From assembly GCF_021698975.1 (NCBI RefSeq), contig NZ_SSXA01000032.1, forward strand, positions 1 to 38,880: a stretch of 38,880 bases of DNA. Direction: 5' to 3'. The number at the start of each line of letters is the position of its first letter. The first letter of the stretch is position 1. Source of the stretch: Blastococcus sp. KM273128. Its GTDB lineage: Bacteria > Actinomycetota > Actinomycetes > Mycobacteriales > Geodermatophilaceae. The position numbers and the translations under genes were made by a program. Under the pieces are notes generated by a model. It did no database searches and was not told the DNA's origin. It saw only the letters and a program-made list of their open reading frames with translations. This document shows positions 1 to 8,040 of the stretch, piece after piece.

Positions 1-95
1 GATGAGACCTTCGACAAGCCACATCGTCCCTGGTCAGAGGGGCATTCGTGCTTTCCGACGCGCAGCCACACGCCTATTCGATGGTGGATCGGGGT

Positions 96-485
96 TCAGA
101 GGGCCTCTTCGAGGTGGCTGGGCAGGACCTCGTCGGCCCACTTCTCCCCCAGGCCCGGGTACACCTTCTCCTCCGGCGGCACGTCCAGCGGCCAGCCCTC
201 GGCGAGGAAGCGGATGTAGGAGCGGTAGGTCCTCTTGGTGCCGCCCTTGAGCCCGTCGAGCGTCTTGGTGGCCAGGTCGGCGATGGTGATGCGCTCGCCG
301 GGGACGAGGGTCGCGGCCGGACCTGCGGCGGCGACCGGGGACTGGAAGCCGAGGGCCTCGGGGGTGACGAGTCCGGCGTCGACGAGCTGCCGGACCTTCG
401 CCATCGCCGCGGCGTACTCGGCGAGGGGGCCGGCCGGAGCGGCGGTGTCGGAGTTGGTCGCAGCGGTCGGCTCGGGGTGGGACAT
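96..485 (-). pseudogene. Integrase-like N-terminal fragment (tyrosine recombinase core-binding type)
   Basis: This encodes 129 residues from an ATG at 485 with a GAGGAG ribosome site just upstream. Residues 67-129 look like the SAM-like core-binding domain of phage-type tyrosine recombinases: a short helix, then TYRSYIRFLAEGW near 87-99, then a GLGEKWADEVLPSHLEEAL helix. That domain would grip the att core DNA. The catalytic R...HxxR...Y domain is absent because a TGA at 96-98 ends the frame. No reading frame downstream to the window edge restores an obvious catalytic domain. It is therefore probably a decayed or truncated integrase, though a stand-alone small protein cannot be excluded. It lies on the same strand as its two accessory neighbours and about 1.7 kb from the 3' end of tRNA-Leu, a classic integration target. 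Family assignment is by pattern only. Confidence 0.5.
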
Positions 486-693
486 GGGTTCTCCTCGGTG
501 CGGCCGGCGGCGCCGGCTCGGGTGTTGGCGAGCCGGACGGTGCGGGCGATCAGCCGCTGCGCAGTCACCTGGAGAACCGAGATCGGGCCGAGGGGATCGG
601 CGCCGGTTTCCGCCGCGGCGCCAGACCGTGAGGTCATCGGACACCGGCTGCGAGGGGGCACTCGGCGTTGGCCCGGCGGGGCTCGGAACGGCA

Positions 694-733
694 GAAGGCC
701 CCCACCCGCTCGCGGGAGCAGATGGGGGCCTTC
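694..733 (-). terminator. Hairpin terminator after the 175-aa accessory gene
   Basis: An 11-bp perfect stem (694-704 paired with 723-733, GAAGGCCCCCA / TGGGGGCCTTC) encloses an 18-nt loop that contains a small CCCG/CGGG hairpin. It starts 14 nt past the stop of the gene ending at 747 and precedes the integrase-like fragment, so it probably separates their transcripts. There is no clear U tract, which is common in high-GC actinobacteria. Confidence 0.6.
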
Positions 734-746
734 GTTGGAGCGCTGG

Positions 747-1274
747 TCAGAGCACCTGCCAGCCGTCAAGGCTGAAGACGCTCCTCTCGGTGCCGGGGAC
801 GGGCTCGCCGTGGTCGTCCAGCCCCACGAGGTCGAGGGAGACGACGCCGATGGCGCCGTGGAAGGTCAGGCCGACGACCCGGAAGAACGTGTCGTCCTGG
901 TCGGCCACCATCCGCTGGAGGAGGTAGCCAGCCCCGGCCCTGCCGATGTTGGTGCCACGTGGGCGGCCCAGGATGTCCTCGCTGATGCGCAGGTACTCCC
1001 TCGCCATCGAGTGGGGGTCGGCGTGCCCGGTGGCGTTGAGCTCGCCATCGGCCTCACGGGAGATGACCGCGTAGAACCCCCGGCCGTCAGGAAGCACCTG
1101 GCTGCGCGTCTCGGCCCAGCGGTCAGCGCACCGAACCCGGTCGGGCCCGGCGGGCATGCTCATCACGGCCGCGATGTCTCTGTAGTCCTCGACGAGGACG
1201 AAGTCGCAGTCGTCGTCGCGCTCCTCGGTGAGCGAGTCGAGGTACTGCTGCAGGATGGCGGTGTTGCGGGACAT
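747..1274 (-). CDS. Hypothetical protein in accessory patch
   Basis: This encodes 175 residues from an ATG at 1274; a GGAG lies about 11 nt upstream. An in-frame ATG 14 codons further up is less likely. I do not recognise the family. The N-terminus is acidic and helical (LQQYLDSLTEERDDDCDF), followed by a mixed alpha/beta-looking globular part containing GRPRGTNIGRAGAGYLL, and a C-terminus rich in beta-type residues ending SVFSLDGWQVL. No signal peptide, membrane segment or catalytic motif is visible. It is flanked by an integrase-like fragment and an AbrB-like gene on the same strand, followed by its own hairpin terminator. The context suggests cargo of a decayed element, perhaps plasmid- or ICE-derived. 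No function is assigned. Confidence 0.6.
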   Translation of the reverse strand: MSRNTAILQQYLDSLTEERDDDCDFVLVEDYRDIAAVMSMPAGPDRVRCADRWAETRSQVLPDGRGFYAVISREADGELNATGHADPHSMAREYLRISEDILGRPRGTNIGRAGAGYLLQRMVADQDDTFFRVVGLTFHGAIGVVSLDLVGLDDHGEPVPGTERSVFSLDGWQVL

Positions 1275-1342
1275 GGTTGTTGGCTCCGTTCGGTTGCCGT
1301 TGGGGACCACCGGCACGGTTCGCCCCTCGATGAGTTGGTCAA

Positions 1343-1990
1343 TCAGTCCCCGGCGCGGCCGTCGCCACTGGTCCGAGCACTGCCTTCGGCGGCCCGCCAG
1401 CGGCCCTTGATGCGACTGCCGCCGGCGGCACGCAGCGCAGGCTCCGGCGAGCCCTCGGCCTGCGATCCGGCGGGCAGCACACCGGTCAGCAACTGCAGTG
1501 CGTCGGCGACCGCGAACAGGTGCAGCTCGGCGGTGTCGACGACGACGCCAGCCAGCACCTGGTCACCGGGGCGGACGTCGAGGGCGACGAGCACGGCCGG
1601 CGGCAGGGTCAGGCGGCGGTCGGCGTCGACGGGCACCCGGGTCAGCAGCGGGCTGTGGGCGGCGGCGCGGATGACGACGTGCCCGTTCTCCCGGGCTGCG
1701 ACGAGCAGGGTCTCCGGGGTCCAGCCGAGTGCGCGCAACGCCTTGCCGAGGTCGACCCGGTTCTGCGCGTCGATGCGCGGCGCGTGCGCGTCCCGGACGG
1801 CGCCGTCGCGCGGCGGCCGCGGGGCGCGGTCGGAGATGTGCACGACCGGTGCCAGCACCTCGGCGGCGGCACGGCCACCGGCACTGCGCGGCGCGGCCTT
1901 CCGGCGGAGGGCGTCAGTGCCCGGGTGCGGCGCGCGGATGGCGGCGACGCGGGCTGCGGTGCGGTGAGCGGTGTCCAGTCCAGCGGGCAT
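1343..1990 (-). CDS. AbrB/MazE-like DNA-binding protein with two hairpin motifs
   Basis: This encodes 215 residues from an ATG at 1990. No good ribosome site precedes it, so the start is uncertain; longer versions would run back into tRNA-Leu. Two stretches look like SpoVT/AbrB swapped-hairpin units: about 72-110 (RIDAQNRVDLGKALRALGW, then VAARENGHVVI) and about 125-160 (RRLTLPPAVLVALDVRPGD, then a beta-rich tail). Proteins of this type bind DNA as transcriptional regulators or as antitoxins. The first 60 residues are rich in Arg, Ala and Pro and probably disordered. No toxin partner is adjacent: the next gene on the strand, at 747-1274, resembles no toxin I know. The setting beside tRNA-Leu suggests a regulator left from an integrated element. 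The fold call is moderate; the target is unknown. Confidence 0.6.
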   Translation of the reverse strand: MPAGLDTAHRTAARVAAIRAPHPGTDALRRKAAPRSAGGRAAAEVLAPVVHISDRAPRPPRDGAVRDAHAPRIDAQNRVDLGKALRALGWTPETLLVAARENGHVVIRAAAHSPLLTRVPVDADRRLTLPPAVLVALDVRPGDQVLAGVVVDTAELHLFAVADALQLLTGVLPAGSQAEGSPEPALRAAGGSRIKGRWRAAEGSARTSGDGRAGD

Positions 1991-2074
1991 GGAGGGACTG
2001 GTGCCGGGGGATCCGGCGGTGTCAGTCGCCCCGGGGCTCAGATCTTCGCCCGCGGATGCTGGCCGGTCTCCGCA

Positions 2075-2162
2075 AGCTGCGGACGGTGGCCGGTGAGGCC
2101 TGCCGTCCGCAGCTCGGGACTGAGTCCCGGCCTTCTGCGAGGACTGGGGGATTCCCCAGTCC
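2075..2162. repeat. Three tandem perfect inverted repeats beside tRNA-Leu
   Basis: Three hairpins stand in a row: 2075-2086 with 2103-2114 (12-bp perfect stem, AGCTGCGGACGG, with a smaller GGCC hairpin in its loop), 2115-2120 with 2124-2129 (6 bp, loop TGA), and 2141-2149 with 2154-2162 (9 bp, loop GATT). They fill most of the space between the tRNA 3' end and the AbrB-like gene. The nearest one could be the tRNA terminator. Three in series is more than termination needs. Confidence 0.7.
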
Positions 2163-2166
2163 GGAG

Positions 2167-2249
2167 TGGGCAAGGGGGGAGTTGAACCCCCACGTCCTTT
2201 CGGACACACGGACCTGAACCGTGCGCGTCTGCCATTCCGCCACTTGCCC
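2167..2249 (-). tRNA. tRNA-Leu(CAG)
   Basis: The minus strand folds as an 83-nt class II tRNA. The acceptor arm is GGGCAAG (2243-2249) with CTTGCCC (2168-2174) and discriminator A at 2167. The anticodon stem CACGG/CCGTG carries loop TTCAGGT, giving anticodon CAG. There is a long variable arm (GTCCGAAAGGAC) and a T arm GGGGG-TTCAACT-CCCCC. CCA is not encoded. In mycobacteria a leucine tRNA also sits beside fhaA, so its place is conserved. Its 3' end faces the accessory patch. Confidence 0.95.
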
Positions 2250-2423
2250 TGGCGAGGGAGAACAGTAGCAGCCGCGCGGCGGTCCGCCGCCGAGGGGGTC
2301 CGCCGCGGCGCGCGTGAGCACGACGTGCGGGGCGTCGCACCTTCCTGGGCGGTCAGCCGCGCCCGGCCCGGCTACGATCACGGGTGGCAGAGCGGGACGT
2401 CCGGCGAGCGCAGAGGAGCGACT

Positions 2424-3242
2424 GTGGGTGTGCTGCAGCGCTTCGAGCGCCGGCTCGAAGGCATGGTCGGGCTGGCCTTCGCCCGCCTCTTCAAGGGCAA
2501 GGTCCACCCCGCCGAGATCGCCAAGGCCCTCCAGCGGGAGGCCGACGAGCAGCGCTCGATCCTCGGCGAGGGCCGGGTGCTGGCACCCAACGTCTACGTG
2601 GTCCGCCTCGGCGAGACCGACTACGAGCACCTCGGCCAGTGGTCCGACCAGCTCGCCGGCGAGCTCGCCGACATGGTCACCGAGCACATCGAGGACGAGG
2701 GCTACCAGGTCTTCGACAAGGTCACCGTCGCGCTCGAGCGGGACGACGAGCTGACCACCGGCGTCTTCGAGGTCAGCTCCCAGGTCGCCGACCCGGCCCG
2801 GCCGCACGCGCGCGCCGACGCACCCCCGATGGCCTCCGCCCCGGTGCCCGGCCACCCGCCGCTGCCCCCGCTCCCGCCGCTGCGCGGGCGGATGGCCACC
2901 GACACCGGCAAGCAGAACCCCTCCGTGGTGGGGCGCGCGGGCTCCCGGACGACGACGACCCACGTCCTGGTCGTCGACGGCCCGGGCACGCGGCACGAGC
3001 TCTCCACCGGGCGCAACGTCATCGGCCGCGGCACCGAGGCCGACATCCGCATCCCCGACACCGGCGTCAGCCGCAAGCACGTCGACGTCGTCCTGGACGG
3101 GGACGTCGCCACCGTGGAGGACCTCGGGTCCACCAACGGCACCCTCGTCAACGGCCGGCGCATCAACCGGCAGCCGCTGAGCGACGGCGACGTCATCCGC
3201 ATCGGCCACTCGGTGCTCGTCTACCGGCAGGACGGGGCGTGA
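2424..3242 (+). CDS. fhaA: FHA-domain protein FhaA (DUF3662 + FHA)
   Basis: This encodes 272 residues from a GTG at 2424 with GAGGAG 5 nt before it. Residues 1 to about 115 form the DUF3662 domain typical of actinobacterial FhaA (start GVLQRFERRLEGMVG). A short Pro-rich linker follows. A C-terminal FHA domain spans about 180-269, with the phosphothreonine-binding landmarks GRGTEADIRI, SRKH and LGSTNGT. FHA domains dock onto phosphothreonines; in mycobacteria FhaA binds phosphorylated MviN at the pole and septum and is a PknB substrate. Mycobacterium tuberculosis FhaA is about 527 residues, so the linker here is much shorter. It is the first gene of the cluster leading to pknB, which fits a kinase-phosphatase-reader module. 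The direct partner here is inferred from the family. Confidence 0.95.
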   Translation: MGVLQRFERRLEGMVGLAFARLFKGKVHPAEIAKALQREADEQRSILGEGRVLAPNVYVVRLGETDYEHLGQWSDQLAGELADMVTEHIEDEGYQVFDKVTVALERDDELTTGVFEVSSQVADPARPHARADAPPMASAPVPGHPPLPPLPPLRGRMATDTGKQNPSVVGRAGSRTTTTHVLVVDGPGTRHELSTGRNVIGRGTEADIRIPDTGVSRKHVDVVLDGDVATVEDLGSTNGTLVNGRRINRQPLSDGDVIRIGHSVLVYRQDGA

Positions 3243-3315
3243 CGGGGGCTGTGCGGTGGCAGCCGGGCCGGATCCGGGGGCAGGAGCTCCGCCGCGGCGC
3301 CGGGCGGGTGCGGCC

Positions 3316-3774
3316 GTGACCGAGCTCGTCGTCCAGATCTTCCGCTTCGGCTTCCTCCTGCTGCTGTGGCTGTTCATCTTCGCCGCGTTCCGCGTGGTGC
3401 GGGCCGACCTGTTCGGCGGCCGCCCCGGCCGCGTCGCCACCGTGCCACCCAGGGCCACCGCGCCGAAGAAGCGCGGGCACCGCGGCCCCAAGTCGCTGGT
3501 GGTCACCGCCGGCCCGCTGACGGGGACCAAGATCACCCTCGGTGAGCAGCCGATCCTCATCGGCCGGGCCGACGACTCGACGCTGGTCCTCACCGACGAC
3601 TTCGCCAGCTCCCGGCACGCCCGCCTGACCAACCGGGGCGGCCAGTGGTACGTCGAGGACCTCGGCTCCACCAACGGCACCTACCTGGACCAGCAGCGCG
3701 TGCAGGGCCCGCTGCAGGTCGCCCCCGGCCAGCCGATCCGCATCGGCCAGACCGCACTGGAGCTGCGTTCGTGA
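3316..3774 (+). CDS. fhaB: Membrane-anchored FHA protein FhaB (FipA)
   Basis: This encodes 152 residues from a GTG at 3316; only a weak purine stretch precedes it. Residues 6-27 form one membrane helix, then a basic linker, then a cytoplasmic FHA domain (about 60-150) with IGRADDSTLVL, SSRHA and LGSTNGTY. In mycobacteria FhaB/FipA is phosphorylated by PknA and helps place FtsZ and FtsQ at the septum. Its last four bases (GTGA) also form the start of pstP, so the two genes are translationally coupled. Reading-frame boundaries and family are clear; the division role is taken from the family. Confidence 0.94.
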   Translation: MTELVVQIFRFGFLLLLWLFIFAAFRVVRADLFGGRPGRVATVPPRATAPKKRGHRGPKSLVVTAGPLTGTKITLGEQPILIGRADDSTLVLTDDFASSRHARLTNRGGQWYVEDLGSTNGTYLDQQRVQGPLQVAPGQPIRIGQTALELRS

Positions 3775-5192
3775 CGTTGGTCCTCCGCTACGCCGCGCGC
3801 TCGGACCGCGGCCTCATCCGCGGCAACAACCAGGACTCGGTCTACGCCGGGCCCCGGTTGCTGGCCGTGGCCGACGGCATGGGCGGTCACGCCGCCGGTG
3901 ACATCGCGAGCAAGGTGGTGATCGCCGCCCTCGAGCACCTCGACGACGACACCCCCACCGGCGACATGCTCCAGTCGATGCATGCCGCCGTCTTCGAGGG
4001 CAGCGAGCACCTGCGCGAGGTGATCCGGGAGTCCCCGCAGCTCGAGGGGATGGGCACCACGCTCACCGCGATCCTGTTCGCCGGCGGCCGGCTGGCGCTC
4101 TGCCACGTCGGCGACTCGCGCGCCTACCTGCTGCGCGACGGCGAGTTCACCCAGATCACCCACGACGACACGTTCGTGCAGACGCTGATCGACGATGGCC
4201 GGATCACGCCGGAGGAGGCCAACCACCACCCGCAGCGCTCGCTGCTGCTGCGCGCCCTCAACGGACAGGAGGTGGAGCCCGACCTCTCGATGCGCGAGGC
4301 GCGCGCCGGCGACCGCTACCTGCTGTGCTCCGACGGCCTCTCCGGCGTCGTCAGCGAGGAGACCCTCGCCGAGGCCCTGCAGAACCCCGACCCGGAGGCC
4401 ACCGCCGACCGGCTGGTGGAGCTCGCGCTGCGCAGCGGCGGGCCGGACAACATCACCGTGATCGTCGCCGACGTCCTCGAGGACACCGGCAGCAACGGCC
4501 GCTTCGACCCGGTGGTGGACGGCGCCGCGGGCGACAACGTCGGCCAGCGCGAGGTGGACCCGCGCTCCGCCGCCGGCCGGGCGGCCCTCGCCGACCAGGC
4601 CGCCGCTCCCCCGCCGACACCCACGCTGCCGACGGGCGGCGGCCCCTCCGCCCGCCGCCGCCCGATGCGCATCCTCCTGGTGGCGGGGGCCCTTCTCACC
4701 GTGCTGGTGGCAGGGGCGATAGGCATGTACTTCTGGGCGCTCAACAACTGGTTCGTGGGGGTGAACGGCTCCGGCGACGACCGGCAGGTGGCCGTCTTCC
4801 GCGGCCTCGACGTCTCCCTCCTGGGGATGGACCTGTACCGCCTCGACCGGGGCACCGACCTCGCGCTCGCCGACCTGACCCCGGCCGCGCGCAACCGGGT
4901 GCTCGGGAGCATCACCGCGGACGACTCCGCCGACGCCGAGCGGATCGTCTCCGCGCTGGCCGACCAGCGGCTGCCGATCTGCCGGCCGGCCGGCGACGCC
5001 ACGGCGCCCACCGGCACGCCGACGCCCACGGAGACGCCCTCGGAGACCGAGCCGACCACCGCCCCGGAGCCCGCTCCCGGCGACGCCGCCCTGCCCGAGG
5101 CCCCGGCGATCGAGGACGAGCCGGCCGAACCGACGTCGACACGGACCACCTCGGCCCCCGTGCCGGGGGTGGACTGCCGGGAGGTCGACTGA
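3771..5192 (+). CDS. pstP: PP2C-type Ser/Thr phosphatase PstP
   Basis: This encodes 473 residues from a GTG that overlaps the fhaB stop by 4 nt. The N-terminal 235 residues are a complete PPM/PP2C domain; metal-ligand motifs are VADGMGGHAAGD (D35), HVGDSRAYL (D115), CSDGL (D188) and GPDNITV (D226). After a linker, one membrane helix lies at about 300-322, then an extracytoplasmic part containing WFVGVNG and VAVFRGLD, and a Thr/Pro/Glu-rich tail. It removes phosphates from PknA, PknB and their substrates at the membrane, opposing the kinases encoded downstream. Length and layout match actinobacterial PstP. The stop and the rodA ATG share one base. Confidence 0.97.
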   Translation: MTLVLRYAARSDRGLIRGNNQDSVYAGPRLLAVADGMGGHAAGDIASKVVIAALEHLDDDTPTGDMLQSMHAAVFEGSEHLREVIRESPQLEGMGTTLTAILFAGGRLALCHVGDSRAYLLRDGEFTQITHDDTFVQTLIDDGRITPEEANHHPQRSLLLRALNGQEVEPDLSMREARAGDRYLLCSDGLSGVVSEETLAEALQNPDPEATADRLVELALRSGGPDNITVIVADVLEDTGSNGRFDPVVDGAAGDNVGQREVDPRSAAGRAALADQAAAPPPTPTLPTGGGPSARRRPMRILLVAGALLTVLVAGAIGMYFWALNNWFVGVNGSGDDRQVAVFRGLDVSLLGMDLYRLDRGTDLALADLTPAARNRVLGSITADDSADAERIVSALADQRLPICRPAGDATAPTGTPTPTETPSETEPTTAPEPAPGDAALPEAPAIEDEPAEPTSTRTTSAPVPGVDCREVD

Positions 5193-6598
5193 TGGCCGGC
5201 CCCGTCACCGATCCCCGCGCCAGCACCGCCGCGACCCCCACCCGGCGGGGCACCGAGGCGCTGCTGCTCGCCTTCGCCGTGCTGATCACGGTGGTCGCGC
5301 AGATCATCGTCGACCTCACCGTCACCGACGAGCTCCGGCCGCAGATGGCCGGCTTCAGCGTGTGGATCACCGCGCTGTGGGTCGTCGCGCACCTCGTCGT
5401 CCGCCGCTGGGCCTCCTACGCCGACCCGCTGCTGCTGCCGGCCGTCGCGCTGCTCGTCGGCCTGGGGCTGGCCGTGATCCACCGGCTGGACCTCGCCGCC
5501 GGGCAGGTGGGCAGCACCGTCACGCGCGAGGACGCCCCGGTGCAGCTGGTGTGGGCCACCCTCGGCGTCGCCCTCTTCGTCGCGGTGCTCGTCGTCGTCC
5601 GCGACCACCGGACGCTCTCCCGGTTCGCCTACACGCTGGCTCTCGTCGGGCTGGTGCTGCTCGCCATCCCGGCCGTCCTGCCGGCGTCGATCTCCGAGGT
5701 CAACGGGGCGAAGATCTGGATCCGGGTCGCCGGCTTCTCCATCCAGCCGGGCGAGTTCGCCAAGATCTGCCTGGTCGTCTTCTTCGCCGCCTACCTGGTG
5801 GACAAGCGCGACGTGCTGGCGCTGGCCAGCAAGAAGGTGGCGGGCATCGAGCTTCCGCGCGGCCGCGACCTGGGCCCGGTGCTGCTGGCCTGGGCCGTCT
5901 CCATCCTGGTGCTCGTCTTCGAGCGCGACCTGGGCAGCTCGCTGCTGCTCTTCGGCATCTTCGTGGTGATGCTCTACGTGGCCACCGAGCGGGCCAGCTG
6001 GCTGTTCATCGGCCTGGGGCTCTTCGCCGGCGGTGCGTTCATCGCCTACCAGATCTTCGCCCACGTGCAGGCCCGGGTGAACACCTGGCTGGACCCGTCG
6101 GCGTACTACGACGGCGCCGGCTACCAGCTCATGCAGTCGTTGTTCGGCCTGGGCACCGGCGGGCTGTTCGGCGCCGGTCTCGGCGGCGGCCGTCCCGACC
6201 AGGTGCCGGTGGCCAAGAGCGACTTCATCGCCGCCGCCGTCGGCGAGGAGCTCGGCCTGTTCGGCCTGGTCGCGGTGATCGTCGTCTACCTGATCCTGGT
6301 CGAGCGCGGGCTGCGCACCTCCCTCGTCGTCCGCGACGCCTTCGGCAAGCTGCTGGCCACCGGCCTGGCGTTCGCCGTCGCCTGGCAGGTGTTCGTCGTC
6401 CTCGGTGGCGTCACCGGGCTGCTGCCGCTGACCGGGCTGACCACGCCGTTCCTGGCCTACGGCGGGTCGTCACTGGTGGCCAACTTCGTGCTGGTCGCGC
6501 TGCTGGTCCGGATCAGCGACGCCGCCCGCCGCCCGGCGGCCCCGCACGCCGCGCCGGTGCGCCTGGGTGAGGCACCGACCGAGGTGGTGACGCCGTGA
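5192..6598 (+). CDS. rodA: SEDS peptidoglycan glycosyltransferase RodA/FtsW family
   Basis: This encodes 468 residues from an ATG at 5192 sharing one base with the pstP stop. The protein has about twelve hydrophobic segments, as expected for SEDS polymerases, which build glycan strands from lipid II. Conserved stretches include AGFSIQPGEFAKICLVVF, FERDLGSSLLLFG, GYQLMQSLFGLGTGGLFGAG, and FIAAAVGEELGLFGL. Its position directly upstream of pbpA marks it as the growth (RodA) partner rather than the dcw-cluster FtsW. Together with PbpA it forms a polymerase-transpeptidase pair for wall elongation. The downstream GTG overlaps its stop by 4 nt. The choice of RodA over FtsW rests on context. Confidence 0.94.
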   Translation: MAGPVTDPRASTAATPTRRGTEALLLAFAVLITVVAQIIVDLTVTDELRPQMAGFSVWITALWVVAHLVVRRWASYADPLLLPAVALLVGLGLAVIHRLDLAAGQVGSTVTREDAPVQLVWATLGVALFVAVLVVVRDHRTLSRFAYTLALVGLVLLAIPAVLPASISEVNGAKIWIRVAGFSIQPGEFAKICLVVFFAAYLVDKRDVLALASKKVAGIELPRGRDLGPVLLAWAVSILVLVFERDLGSSLLLFGIFVVMLYVATERASWLFIGLGLFAGGAFIAYQIFAHVQARVNTWLDPSAYYDGAGYQLMQSLFGLGTGGLFGAGLGGGRPDQVPVAKSDFIAAAVGEELGLFGLVAVIVVYLILVERGLRTSLVVRDAFGKLLATGLAFAVAWQVFVVLGGVTGLLPLTGLTTPFLAYGGSSLVANFVLVALLVRISDAARRPAAPHAAPVRLGEAPTEVVTP

Positions 6599-8040
6599 AC
6601 GCACCACTGCGGCGCGTCGCGATCAGCGTGCTCGTGCTCTTCACGCTGCTCATCGTCAACGTCAACGTCATCCAGGTCGTCCGCTCCGACGACCTGCGCT
6701 CGGACACCCGCAACACCCGGATCATCGCCGAGTCCTACGACCGGGAACGCGGCTCGATCATCGTCGAGGGCACCGAGGTCGCCCTCTCCGTGCCCACCGA
6801 CGGCCGCCTGGAGTACCTGCGCACCTACCCGCAGGGGCCGTTGTACGCGCCGGTCACCGGGTACCACTCGCTGGTGTACGGCAACCGGTACCTCGAGGAC
6901 GTCATGAACGACGTGCTCTCCGGGGAGGACGACCGGTTGTTCGTCCGCCGCATCGCCGACCTGTTCACCGGGCGCGACCCGGCGGGCGGGGACGTCGTGC
7001 TGACCCTGAACCCGGACGTGCAGGCCGCCGCCATGGCGGGTCTCGACGGCGTGACCGGCGGCGTCGTGGCGCTCGACCCGCAGACCGGCGCGGTCCTCGG
7101 CATGGCCAGCACGCCGACCTACGACCCGGGCCTGGTCTCCGGCCACGACCCCTCGGCCATCCGCGAGAACATGGAGCAGATCACCGCGCAGGAGCCCGAC
7201 CCCCGGGTGAACCGCGCGATCGCGGACAACTACCCGCCCGGTTCGCTGTTCAAGGTGATCGTCGCGGCCGCCGCGCTGGAGGACGGGCTGACCCCCGAGT
7301 CGGTCGTCCCCGCCCCCCGCGAGCTGCCCCTGCCGAACAGCAGCCGGGTGATCCCCAACTTCGGCGGCTCGGCGTGCAGCCCCAGCGGCGAGCAGTCGCT
7401 CACCGACGCGCTCACGATCTCCTGCAACACCGCCTTCGCCCAGCTGGGCCTCGACCTCGGAGAGGACCAGGTCCGCGAGATGGCGGAGGCGTTCGGGCTC
7501 GACGGCGAGGGCCTGCAGATCCCGCTGCAGGTGGCGCAGAGCAGCGTGGGCGACATCGTCGACGACGCCGCCCTGGCCCAGACCTCGATCGGCCAGCGCG
7601 ACGTCCGGATGACCGTGCTGCAGGCGGCGATGGTCGCCTCCGCGGTCGCCAACGACGGCGTGCAGATGCGGCCCTACCTGATCGACGAGCTGCGCGCCCC
7701 GGATCTCACGGTCATCGACTCCGCCGACCCCGAGGTGCTCAACGAGCCGATCTCCGCGGCGGTCGCCGACCAGCTCACCGAGATGATGGTCAGCGTCGTC
7801 GCCCGCGGCTCGGGCCGCGCCGCCCGCCTGCCCGGCATGAAGGTGGCCGGCAAGACCGGTACCGCGCAGGTGCGCGAGGGCGTGCCCGACCACAACTGGT
7901 TCATGGGTTTCGCGCCCGCCGACGACCCGCAGATCGCCGTCGCCGTGTTCGTGGCCAACGGCGGCGGCACCGGCGGCGACGTCTCGGCGCCGATCGCGCG
8001 CGAGGTCATGGCGGCCTACTTCGACGGGCAGGGCGGCTGA
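6595..8040 (+). CDS. pbpA: Class B penicillin-binding protein PbpA
   Basis: This encodes 481 residues from a GTG at 6595 (GTGA overlap with rodA). One N-terminal membrane anchor (about 8-28) is followed by a short dimerisation region and a transpeptidase domain. Active-site motifs are S217-LFK (SxxK), S276-CN (SxN) and K420-TG (KTG). It crosslinks peptidoglycan outside the membrane. In mycobacteria PbpA is phosphorylated by PknB and acts in division and growth; here it lies between its SEDS partner rodA and the kinases. The length agrees with actinobacterial PbpA. The stop codon TGA overlaps the pknA ATG by one base. Confidence 0.97.
   Translation: MNAPLRRVAISVLVLFTLLIVNVNVIQVVRSDDLRSDTRNTRIIAESYDRERGSIIVEGTEVALSVPTDGRLEYLRTYPQGPLYAPVTGYHSLVYGNRYLEDVMNDVLSGEDDRLFVRRIADLFTGRDPAGGDVVLTLNPDVQAAAMAGLDGVTGGVVALDPQTGAVLGMASTPTYDPGLVSGHDPSAIRENMEQITAQEPDPRVNRAIADNYPPGSLFKVIVAAAALEDGLTPESVVPAPRELPLPNSSRVIPNFGGSACSPSGEQSLTDALTISCNTAFAQLGLDLGEDQVREMAEAFGLDGEGLQIPLQVAQSSVGDIVDDAALAQTSIGQRDVRMTVLQAAMVASAVANDGVQMRPYLIDELRAPDLTVIDSADPEVLNEPISAAVADQLTEMMVSVVARGSGRAARLPGMKVAGKTGTAQVREGVPDHNWFMGFAPADDPQIAVAVFVANGGGTGGDVSAPIAREVMAAYFDGQGG

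Noticed and set aside
48..1967. Long plus-strand open frame through the accessory patch
   Set aside because: It is antisense to three better-supported genes, has no ribosome site and resembles no protein; long chance frames are common at this GC content.
2022..3680. Long minus-strand frame over tRNA-Leu, fhaA and fhaB
   Set aside because: It runs through a tRNA and two clear FHA genes and has typical antisense composition.
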